A stretch of DNA of 64,000 bases, from assembly GCA_030144725.1 (NCBI GenBank), contig JASKMD010000007.1, positions 8,977,568 to 9,041,567 on the forward strand. Reading direction: 5' to 3'. A program made the translations under genes and the position numbers. The number at the start of each line of letters is the position of its first letter. The first letter of the stretch is position 1. Source of the DNA: Haematococcus lacustris. Taxonomy: Eukaryota; Chlorophyta; Chlorophyceae; Chlamydomonadales; Haematococcaceae. Below are positions 1-22,126 of the stretch, one piece after another. Under the pieces are notes generated by a model. That model had not been told where the DNA came from, searched no databases, and worked only from the letters and a program-made list of their open reading frames with translations.

Positions 1-306
1 CCACAAGCACCACACCCCAGCTTTGCATGCGACCCTGTGCCTGGAGCTTTCACACCGGACTGCTTGGCTGCCTTGCCGGGCTGCAGACTGACCGTTGAGG
101 CTGTCGTGCAGGTGGAAGGCCTGGCCAGAGGAGGGATTTCTAGGCTGACGCAGGAGTTGAACATGGCGGAGCTGCAGTGCTACCTTGGCACCATTGGGCA
201 GTCCAAGCAAGGGCGGAAGTTGGACTTGATCAACCGAGTGGCTCAACATCTGGGTCTGGCATCCGCTGTGCCTCTCCCTCCTGAGGCATCAGCTGTACAA
301 ATGTAG
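1..306 (+). CDS. SAP-domain protein, C-terminal end (5' truncated by window)
   Basis: The reading frame is open from base 1 and stops with TAG at 304-306. About 35 residues near the C-terminus (codons at roughly 151-258) fit a SAP motif, a helix-extended-helix DNA-binding module: hydrophobics at Leu-Asn-Met-Ala-Glu-Leu, a central Gly, then Gly-Arg-Lys-Leu-Asp-Leu-Ile. The rest of the visible part is low-complexity. A CAG at 18-20 could be a splice acceptor, so the exon may start at 21. The upstream part lies outside the window, so the full architecture and function are unknown. SAP domains occur in many DNA/chromatin proteins, including SUMO E3 ligases, but nothing here identifies one. A TGTAA motif near 526-530 is a plausible chlorophyte poly(A) signal for this gene. 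Confidence 0.6.
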   Translation, partial: PQAPHPSFACDPVPGAFTPDCLAALPGCRLTVEAVVQVEGLARGGISRLTQELNMAELQCYLGTIGQSKQGRKLDLINRVAQHLGLASAVPLPPEASAVQM

Positions 307-761
307 TGGACCGAGCTACGCTTGCCCCAATGTAGTTAGCCAACAAGTCAAACCTGCTATAAATATCCAGGATTTGCTCGGTGCACTGTAAGTTTCTTGC
401 CACCGACCAAGCTATCCCGTCATCTCTTTGTGCTCCGGTTCATTTGATCGTTGACTTCCGTACATTATATGGTCGGATAGATACCATTTGCCTAGGATTC
501 AGTATTGTATGCATTCGGTACTGTATGTAATTTCAGCACGTTGCATGCTTCTGACCAGCATGTGACCTCATGCTGCGTCGTGCTGTGCCCCGGTGGTTGC
601 CAATGGCCATGACGCTGCTTAATACTGCAACGCTGTGCCTATGTTGCTTACATCGATACACTTAAGTTGGCGTCAAGCACAACTCTGGCACGCCTAGGCC
701 CAGTTCGACGTCGCAACTTATCAGAAACGTCTTAAGTAAGGACGTGGAAGCTCACTGCGAC
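307..761. other. Intergenic: 3'UTR of the SAP gene and upstream region of SMC5
   Basis: No coding exon is supported here. The left part is presumably the 3'UTR of the SAP gene, ending near TGTAA at about 526. The right part must contain the promoter and 5'UTR of SMC5, whose start codon is at 762. No TATA box or other promoter element could be assigned with confidence. Confidence 0.5.
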
Positions 762-11597
<10,836 letters not shown>

Positions 11598-12042
11598 GCA
11601 GTGGCAGGGCGCAAGGGGCTCTGGAGGGTGGAGGCCAAGAGGGTTGGGAGGGACAGCAGAGACCAGGCGGTGTGGCACAATGTGGGGGAGGGGTGGGTAC
11701 AGGGCATGTTGCATCATGCGTAAAGCAGCAGGTGTTGTCCTGAGGTGGGTGACAGCACAGCAGGCTACCATGCATAGGAGATTACATTGTGCCTAACTTT
11801 GTGCTTCTCTGTCTTTACTGCAGCCAGACGTTCAGCTGGGTGCCAGCTTTGGCTCCATGGTGGCTGCAACGGTCATAGATGACTACTGCAGCACAGTGTT
11901 AACACCCCTTGCATGACATTGTGGCAGTGTGCAGTAGGTTCTGGCACGGGTATGCCGGAGTGTGAAAACTGCTGAGCCAGCACAACATCCTCAGTTCAAC
12001 ATGGAACAAGGTGCTCTCAGCTACAGCCTGCATGACTAGAGC

Positions 12043-12186
12043 GCCATCGGTCGCACCCATGACTACCAACTTCACCCTGATGGCACGATCCCAGCCAGAC
12101 CACTGGGCTCCACATCAAAACCAATAGTTTGATGCTTGTCAAGCTAGCAGCCGGACAGCCAACTCACAAACCTACCAACCTACCCA
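12043..12186 (+). repeat. Dispersed repeat, copy A
   Basis: Shares a stretch of about 140 bp with 18494-18632 and the equivalent position of units 2-4, including GATGGCACGA and the CTAGCAGCC...CAGCCAACT region. A shorter relative is at 12312-12386. No coding potential was recognised. Confidence 0.7.
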
Positions 12187-12311
12187 AGAAAGAAAGCTAG
12201 CTGGCCAGCCCCCTCGTCCCTCACTAGGGCCTCCATCTGGGCCAGACCACCAGGGTGTGCAACAGGTGGATGGTGTAGTGGTTGCTGCTGCTGTGGGTGT
12301 TATTGTGCTGA

Positions 12312-12386
12312 GCACCCTTGATGACTACAAATTTCACCCCGATGGCACGATCCCTACCAGACCATTGGGTTCCCCATCAGAACCTT
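12312..12386 (+). repeat. Dispersed repeat, copy B (partial)
   Basis: Matches the first half of the 12043-12186 repeat and the unit copies (CCTTGATGACTACAAA followed by GATGGCACGATCCCTACC), ending in the CCATCAGAACC segment. It is closer to the array copies in its first bases than copy A is. Confidence 0.65.
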
Positions 12387-12878
12387 AGATTTAGATTATT
12401 GTGCTGAGCATTGGCTTACACCTGGATGCTAGCTGTCTAGATACCACACTTGCACACCGTTCCCGGTGCAGGTGTCCCTGCCCTGGTTGTTGCTGGTTTG
12501 GCTTGACTAGACTGCATCGATTAGAGTCGAGGTGCATGCTGGCTGGCTGCTTCCAGCGTGCGGGGGGCCTGGCCTCCCAACCAGGAGTAGGAGGCGCACC
12601 CGCGCCGCTGCGAGGGGTGCTGCGGGCTGTGAGCCCTAGGGCGTGCAAGTTGCAAGGTCCGCCGCGAGGCCTGTCGCCCAAACGCGAGAAGCAACTGCCT
12701 GTGTTCATGCCCGCGATGTGCGATGGTGGGCCCCCACCGGCCTTCAACGGCCAACACCGGTGGTGGGCAGTTGAGCAGTTTCCTAGTTTCTGTGTGACCC
12801 GAGTGAGAAGGGGGTGCCCGTGTGGCGTCTCTGTCGCCTGTTTCACGCTCCATTGTAATCCTGGCTCTCAATCCCAAA

Positions 12879-15800
12879 ATGAGCAGCGTGGAGGAGGAGG
12901 TGGCAGGCAGCGAGCCCTCCTCCCTGTCGCTGATCACCGCTGACCTTGCGCTCCTTGTGGCCAACCACCTGGCTCTTGACGAGAAAGCGATCGGGAGGTG
13001 TGGAACCAAGCGGGTGTCGACGGATGTGCCAGGAAGCTGCCATCTTTATTGACAGGATCCGTCGTAGTGCAGGCTCGGCACGGTCAGCAAGTTCTGGAGG
13101 ACGGTGTGTTCCGACCAGCGGCTGTGGTCTTCACTGTCTGCCCGCCGCTTCGCATTGCAGCTAGGTACGCCCCCTGCTGCCTGGCAGCGGGAAACCATGA
13201 CTGACCAGCTGAAGGGTCAAGAGTGGTGGTAGCTGGGGCTGAGGCGTATTCACCTACCTGGGATGGCTGCTTCAGCTGGCACTACTGAGTACTTTACAGC
13301 TGGGCAGGAGCACTTGTGCCATGCAATGAGCAGCCAAGCTATCACTGTGCCACTGCTGCGTCAGAGGTGACCATGAGTCCGGACCACTTTGAGGGGTGGA
13401 GGTTTGTGCAAGGCATGAAGGCCCGTGGGAATGAAGGGAACAAGTTGGAGGATCTGCCCCTGGCAGAGGTGGCTGCTGCAGCTGCTAAGCAGGTGGGACG
13501 CTGGTTTACAGCCTCAGGGGGCAGCAAGGCTGGGTCAGGGTGTGAGGAGAGGCATGGGGTCAGGCCTGGCCAGGTCGAGATGGTGGCAGCAGGGTTGCAC
13601 AGCCTTGTGCCTGATCTGAACTCATCTTCCCATTCTTGTTGTCAGAGCAAGGGGCGGGCTGCAAGCTGGGTTAAGTAACGCAAATGGAAGTCAGCTTTGG
13701 CCACAGCCAGTGATCGAACAAAGCCCGAGGAGCGGACTGAAAGATTGGGTGTGTCACGCATGCTGGAGGATGAGTGGATCGCAGTACTGGGGCACTAAAT
13801 CCCAATACTTGGATCACAACACAGTAACAGAGAAACTGATTGTTTCCTCGATACTTGCTGTATTGTAAATGTTTGGTCAGATGAATCAGAAATGATTCCT
13901 TACACATATAATGGGATTGGGGCGGCAAATACAAAGCATGACCACATGCGTGAAAGTTACGGCACACGGAGAATGACGCAAACTTGCGTGAGTGTCAGGG
14001 TTGGTGGGGTGCCTAATGATGGTAGCCAGGTGTCCTGCCCTTGCCCCTCCACCTTGCAGGGCGCCCTGGGCTTCTACACTGAAGGCGATGTGTTCCACTC
14101 CCTGGCTCACCCTGATGAGTGGCAGCACACCAGGTGCAAGGAGCAAGCAGCAGTGGAGGCAGCCAGGAGTGCCATGAACCCCCTTGCCCTCCCTCCTCCC
14201 CCTTACAACAACCACTAGGCTGTTGGTTGTGCTGGCACTGTCCAACTTCCAGGCCTGGCTGCGCTGGTGGTGTGCAGTGATGCAGCGCCCTGTCCATGAT
14301 GCCGGGGTGCTGGTGGCCCCTCACAGCTTGTGCCGCAGCTCATGATGCACTGCCTGGATGGTTGCTTGATGTAGTAGGCAGCTTTGCTTGACACATAAGC
14401 ACGGCTTTGTTTGAGGCACAATGGCTGGACGGTGGCGTGTTAGAGCCTGATAGAGCCCTGGGCTGCTGTCCTGTGCCGGCCTAGGCAAATCAGGATGACC
14501 TGTTGAGCCATAAGCACAGCCCCAACAGACACCGCTGGTCCCCTGCTGCCACTGCTACCATGGGGGCTGCTCTGCCACATCGCATGGCCATGGCTGCGCA
14601 GGAGACCCCAGCCTCCACTGACACTGTTGCTTAACAGTCTAGCAACAGGCTGGCTAGGTGCTTGGTGCTTGGTGCTGCTGCTCCGCTGCTCTGTAGCTTC
14701 CATCCGCAGACCGGCACCTATGTGCAGCCCACCTGGACTCACCTCCCCAAGCTGCTGCCAGCAGCGCCTGACTTGTCACCTGCAGGTAGGGGTCAGGCAT
14801 TGCCAGGGGTGGGCTGGGTGCAGCCATAGTCACCGCTTTGAGGCGGCGGTGGTTACTCAGTTTGGTAGCAGTACTTGCTGGTGTGTGCAGGTTGAGCTAG
14901 GGCTGTGGCTGGCTACACATCAGTGTATAGCTTGACAAGGCTCTGCTCTGGGTCTACTTCACAAGGGTTGGCGGGTTGGTGGTGATGGGAGGGGTGGGTG
15001 GGATGCAGGCTCTGGGCAATTGACTGGCAGTGGTGGGCGGAGCTAGGAGTAGCAGGAGGATGGGGCAACGTGTGCAGATGATCAGGCCTGCCCCACCCTC
15101 CCCCACGTCCTATGTGATGCGCCTGTGGCAGTGTGCTGTGTGTGAGTGTGTTGTCCTGGTGGTGGCTGCATGCAGGCCAGGGCCCTCCTGAGCTGCAGGG
15201 CTGGACGTTCCTGCCTGGACTGGACCTGGCACAGACCCGGGCCCTGCCCTGCCTGGTGAAGGACTTCAGGTGAGGCCTGGGGCACAGCTCAGGGGCAGCA
15301 GACTTGACTGGGTGGAAGTTCAGGTGAGGGCCCGGCAACACCGGCCAGGGGCAGGACACTGGGTTAGGGAGCAGTGTGAGCGGTGGCAGCACCACTGTCA
15401 CCAGCTATAGCAGACAAGCTTAAGCAGATTTGACTGGGTAGCAGCATGCGGGCGCAGCTTCAACAGCACCACTGTCACCAGCTTAATCTTTGTCGTGCTT
15501 GCAATTCAGCAGGCTATAGGAGGCTGACCCGGTAAAAGTAGGGGCAGGGCAGAGAGCCTGCTGCTAGGGATGGTTGCAGCACCTCCACAGCCTGCTCACC
15601 AGCCGGCCGGTCAGCCTGGCCCCTGGCCCTGGTGTGAGTGCTGCAGGTCCCTGGCTGACCTGGCCCACCACTGCCTCAACAAGCATGAGGTGGTGGCCTT
15701 CACCACCAAGGGGCACGTGGCAGAGCTGCCAGCAGTCCAGTGGTGAGATGGGGCTGCAAGGGAGCCGCTTCCTGGCTGACCCTGCTGCTGTTCATACCCA

Positions 15801-17827
15801 CCTTACCCGGTAGTAGTCCACTCCTTCACCTATGACCTGCCGAGCTGTTTGTGCAAGGGCTGCTGCGCAAGTCTGCATCGGCCACTAGCTGCTGTCTTGC
15901 AAGAACAAAAGGGTGGTGTGCTGCTGCTGCTGCTGTTGCGCTAGGTGCCCCACACTGGAGGCCTGGCACGGCGTGTATGTGCGCAGCTCAGCGCTGGCGG
16001 AGGGGAGCCTGCTGGCTGTGCCCACCTGGCAGCAGCGCTTCTTGCATTGGGCGAGCCTGAGGCTGCCTGTAGTGGATCAATGGGTCTGCTGTGAGTGGGT
16101 TCAGGGACACTTGATGCTTTATGACAACAATGGTGCAGGTCACAAGATACCGGTGTGACCCAGTCGTTGGTTCATTCCTAAGGACACAATACTGTGCCCT
16201 TCCGTTTCTTCCGAGCCATTGCGCGATGTGCTTTGAGATGATAGTGCCCCTTCCAAGCAACCTGAGTTTCCCTGGGCTTTGTGGGGTTATTCATGATTCG
16301 AGGTGGAGTGAGTCGTCCTGCATAGCCTGGACCCTTGCTGGTGGTGCTGGTGGTGCAGGGCTGGACGGAAAGAACCTGAGGCAAGTACTGCTGGACGGCA
16401 GCCTGGCCCCTGAGGTGGCCCTGCTGAGGAGCGTCTGGTGGCTAGCTCTGGACGCGCAATGGCCAGGTGGCACAGCCAGGGAACAGCTCAGGCCACCTGC
16501 CTTGCTGCTCTGCTGGTACAAAACATCGACACAAAGCTGGACCCGTAACCAGAAGCCGACCCCTGACATGGCCCCGCCAGCATTGGTATCTGGAGGTGTT
16601 AGGGCGTAGTCAGGGCTGAGTCAAGGCTGATTCCTGACTGCTCCCTCCTCCCTCGAATAAACAGCTGACGTGGCTAACATGGCTTGCATGGCTTATGTTA
16701 GGAGCTGCCTGTGAGGCACCTGGCAGCTGTGCGGAGTGTGTTGAGGGTGTTGCCGCCAGCAGTGCCTGGTGTGGCCTGGCTGCAGCGGTGGCGCCAGGGG
16801 ACTACCTGCTGGCCTGGCGAGTGAGGTGGATAGAGAGACCGTTCTTTAGCCTGGAGGCTGACCTTCAACTGCAGGGCACACGGGGGTGAGCAGTGGGCGG
16901 GGCCAGGTGGGGTGGGGTGGGGCAGGCTGAAGACACCGTTCTAAAACGGTCTAGCCGACCTAAAACTGGAGGCCACACGAGTGTAAGGGGCACAGGTGCA
17001 GGACAGTGCCTTTGCCTTGACCACTGCAAGCTGAAGATTGAGGACTTGATGGATAGGGGTGGCATAGCTGGTGTGATTGAGGGGAACTTGAGGCAAGCTG
17101 CAGACTGAGCATCTGATGGGGCGGACACTGCTGCCAAACTGAGAAATGCAGGGCGGGGCTCATCTCTGCATGACGCTCACCATGCCTACCTGCCTATTTG
17201 TTGCCCAGCTGTTCCTTTCACGGCGCCTGCAGGCCTGGAGAGAAGGCCACCTCCCATCTGCCACTGATCAGCAGGCAGAACATGAGCAGGCAGGCAGGCC
17301 AGCATGCCAGTCACGGCCAGGCAGTTCAGGGCCTGCCCCTGTACCGCCACTTCTCAGTTCGGGAGCTGCAGGAGGTGGCAAGATCTGCTAAGGGCGATGG
17401 CTGGGTGTGGTTGCAGGTGAGGCCAATGGTTGATGCACAAGACAAGCTGGGTCGTGGGGCTAGCTGTCACTACAATTGTGCTGCTGCTACAGCTAACACA
17501 GCTGCTGCTGGCGGCTGCTTCTACTGCTGCTGCGCTTAGTCATCATTGACGTCACGAGGGTGTGTGTGAGCCTGCATGCTCCAGGTGGGGCAGGTGCAGG
17601 TGCCTCCTGGCCAAAGCTGTACACTGTATGCGCGGCTGTGGAACATCGTGAACGACCACAAGTCAGGCATGGTGTTTGATGTGGTGGAGCTCAAGCGCGT
17701 CCCAGCTTCTGAAGAGGAGAGTGAGGGGACTTCTCAACGGGAGAGTGAGGGGCGTGAGGGAGGGACTAGTGAGGACCACCAAGCTGGACTGGACCTGGAA
17801 TGCAGCTGGAGCTGGAGCTCGACTTGA
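12879..17827 (+). CDS. F-box protein with PP2 (phloem protein 2 / Nictaba-like) region
   Basis: Probable SCF ubiquitin-ligase substrate receptor. Twelve phase-consistent exons: 12879-12997, 13073-13164, 13365-13492, 14060-14133, 14697-14785, 15176-15269, 15647-15742, 15945-16090, 16359-16466, 16786-16885, 17209-17416, 17585-17827, giving 498 aa. Residues about 15-65 look like an F-box: Ile-Thr-Ala-Asp-Leu-Ala-Leu-Leu-Val-Ala, then VSKFWRTVCSDQRLW. The middle and C-terminal parts follow the PP2 pattern seen in plant F-box/PP2 proteins: ALLRSVWWLAL, then VAPGDYLLAWRV, then GDGWVWLQVGQVQV, then KSGMVFDVVELKRV. In plants the PP2 domain binds glycans; that this protein does is inference. The tail after ELKRVP is Glu/Ser/Gly-rich. 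The last exon is the left breakpoint of the tandem array, so its 3' part is present in four near-identical copies plus one diverged one. The F-box call is firmer than the PP2 call. Confidence 0.8.
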
Positions 17828-18052
17828 GGTGTTGGCTGCCACAGGGGCCCTTAAGGCGGAGAAACAGGCAATGGTGGTGTAGCAGCACATTGGAGTGCAA
17901 CAAGACGCTGGCTCTACCGTTGGAAAGGACGATGGCTCAAATGCCGGCTTTGATGTTGGTTCCGCTAGGGCTGAGTCTTTGTAAAACTATACATCGTGTA
18001 GCCCGGAGGATCCGTAGACCAGCAGTACTTTGTTGTCAACAGGGCCTTGCAG

Positions 18053-18155
18053 GGTCGGCTTCAGTGAGGGTGAGGAGCTGCACGCCCTGACCGGCACACG
18101 GCAGAGTGGAGGGGAGCGTAGCGTGTCCACCATCCTGTACCTCATAGCCCTGCAG
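18053..18155 (+). pseudogene. SMC5 exon 23 fragment, unit 1
   Basis: A 103-bp copy of SMC5 exon 23 (10871-10973), still open and flanked by AG and GT. It retains [11 protein letters not shown], the ABC signature motif. Against the real exon there are four synonymous changes and two replacements (Ser to Gly, Arg to Ser). Homology continues through the next intron to about 18488, then switches to the dispersed repeat, so exon 24 with Walker B is absent. It has no promoter or upstream exons of its own. Confidence 0.85.
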
Positions 18156-19392
18156 GTCAGAGGCCGCGTGACTGCACACCCACGCCTGCCTGTGCTGCTC
18201 TGCTATACTTGCCTCGCTGTTGAGGGGCCGTTTCTGTTGAGGGAGCTGTGAGCCAGAGTGAGCGCAGGCAATGTCAGGCACAGGCTGCAGCAGTTTGTAA
18301 TATAAAGAAGTGCAGTAGTAATGGAGCAGGCACCCTGAGGAGTAGGAGAGGGAGGCAGGTTCAGGGGTAGCGGGATACTCCACTCTGTCCATTGCCTGCA
18401 AGGCTCGTGTGCCAACCACCAGCAGCCTGTAGCTCTCTCGTGGCACTGGTGCCAGCAGCAGCAGTGGCTGACCCCTGCCTGTGTGCAGGCCGTCATCGGT
18501 CGCACCCTTGATGACTACAAACTTCACCCTGATGGCACGACCCCTACCAGACCACTGGGCTCCCCATCAAAACCAATAGCTCGATGCTTGTCAGGCTAGC
18601 AGCCTGACAGCCAACTAACCAACCTACCCAAGCTGCTCCACATCCCAAGCAACCTGCACCCGGCTGCAAGCTAGCTGGCTAGTCCGGTGTGGAAGCGATC
18701 TTCGCTGGCCTCAGCTCTTGGTCCGGTACGGTGAGAGCAATGAGCTCTGCTGAGCAAAGAGCTCAAAGCATGTCTGCTTGCACAACCAAACGTAACTTAT
18801 TCAACATGGAACAACATGTTTGCCTGTGGGTTATCTCATGTACCCGACCTGACCTGACCCGGCCCGGCCCGACCCGTACATACATCGTAACGAGGGTGGG
18901 GCAGGCACGGGGTCTCTGTTGCTGCCGCTGCCATACAGCACCTCCATTCGCCCCTCCTGCTGCAGCCCTGCTGCGATGTGTGCCGTCATAACATCGCGTG
19001 ATTACAGTCCTGCTTGTCTCAAAAGTCACAGGAGGTAAACAGTAAACTAGCTATCCATGCAAAGATATGTCGAGGAGCGGTAAACAGTTACATTACATTA
19101 CAGTAAACAGCTAAATAAGGCATCCAAGGTGTGTGCCATGTGTCTCATGTCAAGTTCAAGGGTGCAGATACGCATGGTCAAGGGAGGTTCTCTCATGATG
19201 GAGAGGGATCTTTCTATCTAGCTATCCATCGAGGTTACCGGTGGATGTCAGGGCATGAAGTAGGCCCGTGCGACACATCAGGCAGCAGGGTCAAGGTGGG
19301 GTGAGGTGCTCGCCTGTCCAGCTGCAACTTGTTGCATGGCAGCAGGCTTAGTTCACGTAACACCCTCTAGCGACAACTATGAGTCCCTACAA

Positions 19393-20995
19393 CTATGAAT
19401 CGACCACCATGACTGTTGGCGCCTGCGGCTGAGGGGGGGCTGCACATGTCTCCCCTGTCGCCTTCTGTGAGCGCTGTTCCCTGACCCAGTAGGTGAGGGC
19501 GGCCACACCTGCCAGGACGGCCAGGCCGATGGGGATGGCGATGGCGGGTCCCAAGACCTTGGCTCTAGATGAGGGTGATGAGGTGGTGGCTGGGGCAGCC
19601 TGGGTGGGCAGGGAGGTGAGGGGGGAGGGGCTGGGCTGCGAACTGGGGCTGGGGGGAAGGGAGGAGGGTGGGCTGGCAACAACTTCTGCCAAGATAGGGT
19701 CAGCTGGGTTCACCCCAATTTGCAGCAGGACTGAGGAGTTGATGAAACGTCGAGGATCAAGGACCACATTGTACACGAGTGAGTTCAGCTGAGCTGTGGT
19801 GTCAGCCACATCATTCAGGGGGAGCTGGGTGACGGTCACAAGCATTTGCATGGGAACAGCTGCAGTGGGGGCAAGCAGGGCGCGGTGGGACAGCACGGGG
19901 AAGCTGACATTGCTGATGCGGACAGACTCTGCGGACAAAGCCAAGTTGTCTGCCATGTTCCTCTGCAGCAAAGCCACGGCTGCGGCGCGGCTGGGCTCGT
20001 TCTGCTGATAGCTGACCGGGACCCTGAGGGTGATGTAAAAAGCAGCAGAGACGGATGGTGGCGGGGGGGGGTAGGGGGGGTGGCCTGGGGTGGCCTGGGA
20101 TGGGGGCTGATGTGGTGGAGTTGCAGTTCACCAGGGGGCACAGCTGGTCCACAAGGCACTGGGGAACAACTGCAGGTGCCCAGTGCAACAGCACAACATG
20201 AGCAGGACTGGTCAATGCTCATCCAGAATTGATGGGCCAGGATGGAAGGATCAGGACGGCTGGATGCTACAGGATGAGTTGGGGTGCGATAGCACCAACG
20301 GCATCGTGAGTGAGGGCAGCGGCTAGCAAGGGGTGCAGCTCGTTTGTGCTGAAATCAAGATGTCTGGCTGGGTGGAAGCCCTCGTGGTTACTGTTGCTCA
20401 TGGCACCCACTTGTGAAGGGGCAGCTGTTCAGTGCCGTGATCGAGCCCAGGTTGACACCAGCGGTGGTAAACTGGTCCATGAAGCTCATCACACATGGAG
20501 ACAGCGCCGCGCTGCCAGCGCTGGCTGCGGCAGTGACGTTGTTAAACCTGCGGAAGAGTAGAAGTTAGACTTAGGAATGTTCGGGGCATAGGTAACTAAA
20601 CGGATGCAAGCCCAGGCATGCAAGCAGTCCAAGGCTGCACTCACGCTGCAGCGCTGGCGAACACGCCGGCAGACGCGAGAGAAGGGGCGAAGGCAGAAAT
20701 CAGCCCGCAGCTGCAACCAGCGCAGAAGTTGGGCGACGATGTGACTGCAACGGGCACGAAAAGGAGGTGTGTGAAGGGGCACTTAACACTGCACTCGGTC
20801 AACCAGCATAAGGTGCGTCTATGCAGCTCGCTCACCGCACTGTGCAGCAGCGGCAGTCAGGTCGAGCACGGTGGTGGTGGGAATGGGGCACTCCTGCTGT
20901 AGGTTTCGCCTACAGACGACGCCGCTGCTGCACGAGCTAGCCGCGATTAGTAACATGACCACCAGCAGGGTGTTAGCGGCAAAGGAGCTAGCCAT
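19393..20995 (-). pseudogene. Gene T, unit 1 copy: secreted type I membrane protein, frameshifted
   Basis: Exons (minus strand) 20995-20836, 20744-20645, 20547-20411 and 20266-19393, as in the intact copies. It encodes the same signal peptide, Cys-rich N-part, Pro-rich linker, ectodomain, Ser/Pro stalk and transmembrane helix. Two extra G/C bases in the homopolymers around 20062-20090 (one in the G9 run, one in CCTGGGG) shift the frame inside the poly-Pro linker. The ectodomain and membrane anchor therefore fall out of frame with the signal peptide. It also differs at one signal-region residue (Gly for Ser). A homopolymer sequencing error is the main alternative to a real lesion. Family not recognised. 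Confidence 0.7.
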
Positions 20996-21237
20996 GATGG
21001 GTAGGTTAGGTGTCGACGGGCTTAGAGTTGGGAGGAGGCTGGGCGACGTAGATTGTTTGCCTTCTCTAATGTGAACGAGCTTACCGTGTGCATATGTAAT
21101 CGACCGTGGTGTGCTTCTGTGTGTGTGAGGGCGACTATTGGTCTCCCGCCGGACCCCAAGCGCTGTTGGCTTCGATAGCCAAAGAGCTCCTCAATCTTCA
21201 TCCACTGTCTGCGCTCGGCCGCGGTCGGCAGACTGCT

Positions 21238-21312
21238 GGTGCGGCTTGTGCAGGTTGCGGCTGGGTGCGGCTGGTGCAGGTTGCGGCTGGTGCAGGCTGC
21301 GGCTGGTTGTCC
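21238..21312 (+). repeat. GC-rich minisatellite upstream of gene T (unit 1)
   Basis: About four imperfect repeats of 15-16 bp with the core GGTGCAGGTTGCGGCT. The same block occurs at 28862-28936, 33917-33991 and, in unit 4, about 38963-39036. It is missing from the dispersed copy at 58-61 kb. Confidence 0.7.
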
Positions 21313-21473
21313 AGGCACCACCGAATGTTGAGCGTCTGCAACCACCAGGCACAGCAAGCCAGGCTGCAGTATGTCGGTGGATGGGCCAAGGTAAGCTACA
21401 GCTCCAAGGTAAATTAGCACCCTCGACCACGTGCCAGGGCTAGGTGAGCCTTTCCAGCTTTCCAGCTCCCTGC

Positions 21474-21481
21474 GTGCCAAG
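21474..21481 (+). repeat. hAT target-site duplication, left (GTGCCAAG)
   Basis: Perfect match to 24043-24050. The empty site, with one copy, is seen at the equivalent place in unit 2 (29098-29105) and in unit 3. Confidence 0.9.
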
Positions 21482-21954
21482 TAAGGCGCGCCCAGAATAA
21501 TCTTTAAGATATGACCCAATATGATCAAGCCAGAGAATATGATGAAATATGATCAAGCCAAAACCCAGCAATTCAAGTGCGCGTTAGCTGCGATGGCTAC
21601 AGCTCCACCCGTGATACCTCCCTGGGCCGAAAATGAAACTCAGGTGTTCGACAACAAGCTCTGGACGCTGACGGCTCTTTTCCACCACTTAAAGGATACT
21701 AAACTAATCCGCAAGAGCGAACATTACGCGCTACAAGTCACTGAGCGGGTCGGGTCGAGCCGCAAACTGATTCGCGCGGTCAGCGTCGTCTGCTTGCTCT
21801 GCTCAGCATGCCTCTCTGTCAACAACATTTCGTGGGCGCAGACCCAACACAACTCCTGCGCCGCTTGTGTTGGCCGCCATGCCAGCACAAGCGCAGCTCC
21901 ACCACCTCCCAGCTCCGCCCAGTGATATCCCCGCTGTGCAGTTGAGTGGTGGAA

Positions 21955-22126
21955 TAAGATACTAAGATACTAAGGTACTAAGATACTAAGGTACTAAGAT
22001 ACTAAGGTACTAAGATACTAAGATACTAAGGTACTAAGATACGGAGCCACAACACATCCTCATTCATTATTCACTTGTACTCTAGCAGCCTCACTTGTAC
22101 TCTAGCAGCCTCACTTGTACTCTATG
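21955..22126 (+). repeat. 8-bp and 20-bp tandem repeats inside the hAT element
   Basis: 21955-22042 is built of alternating ACTAAGAT / ACTAAGGT units. 22074-22126 holds three copies of a 20-bp unit containing TCACTTGTACTCTAG. They separate two copies of a 33-bp sequence (about 21921-21953 and 22310-22342) that forms an intron acceptor with the start of the next exon. Confidence 0.8.

Larger units (their letters stand above)
11598..12878. other. Intergenic region between SMC5 and the F-box gene
   Basis: No coding exon is supported. It holds the SMC5 3'UTR and two copies of a short dispersed repeat (12043-12186 and 12312-12386) that also occurs once per unit of the downstream array. The right third (about 12400-12878) is GC-rich and must contain the promoter of the F-box gene. 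Confidence 0.5.

Noticed and set aside
12391..12846. Reading frames on both strands just upstream of the F-box gene
   Set aside because: Low-complexity GC-rich composition, no recognisable domain, and no splice continuity with either neighbour.
18803..18990. Short CCTGACCTGACC run in each unit as a relative of the hAT microsatellite
   Set aside because: Only two clean units followed by CCCGG variants. It is present in units without the hAT element, so no link can be shown.
19493..20232. Plus-strand reading frames over gene T (and their equivalents in the other copies)
   Set aside because: They are shadows of the minus-strand gene T, which has a signal peptide, a membrane helix and consistent splice sites.
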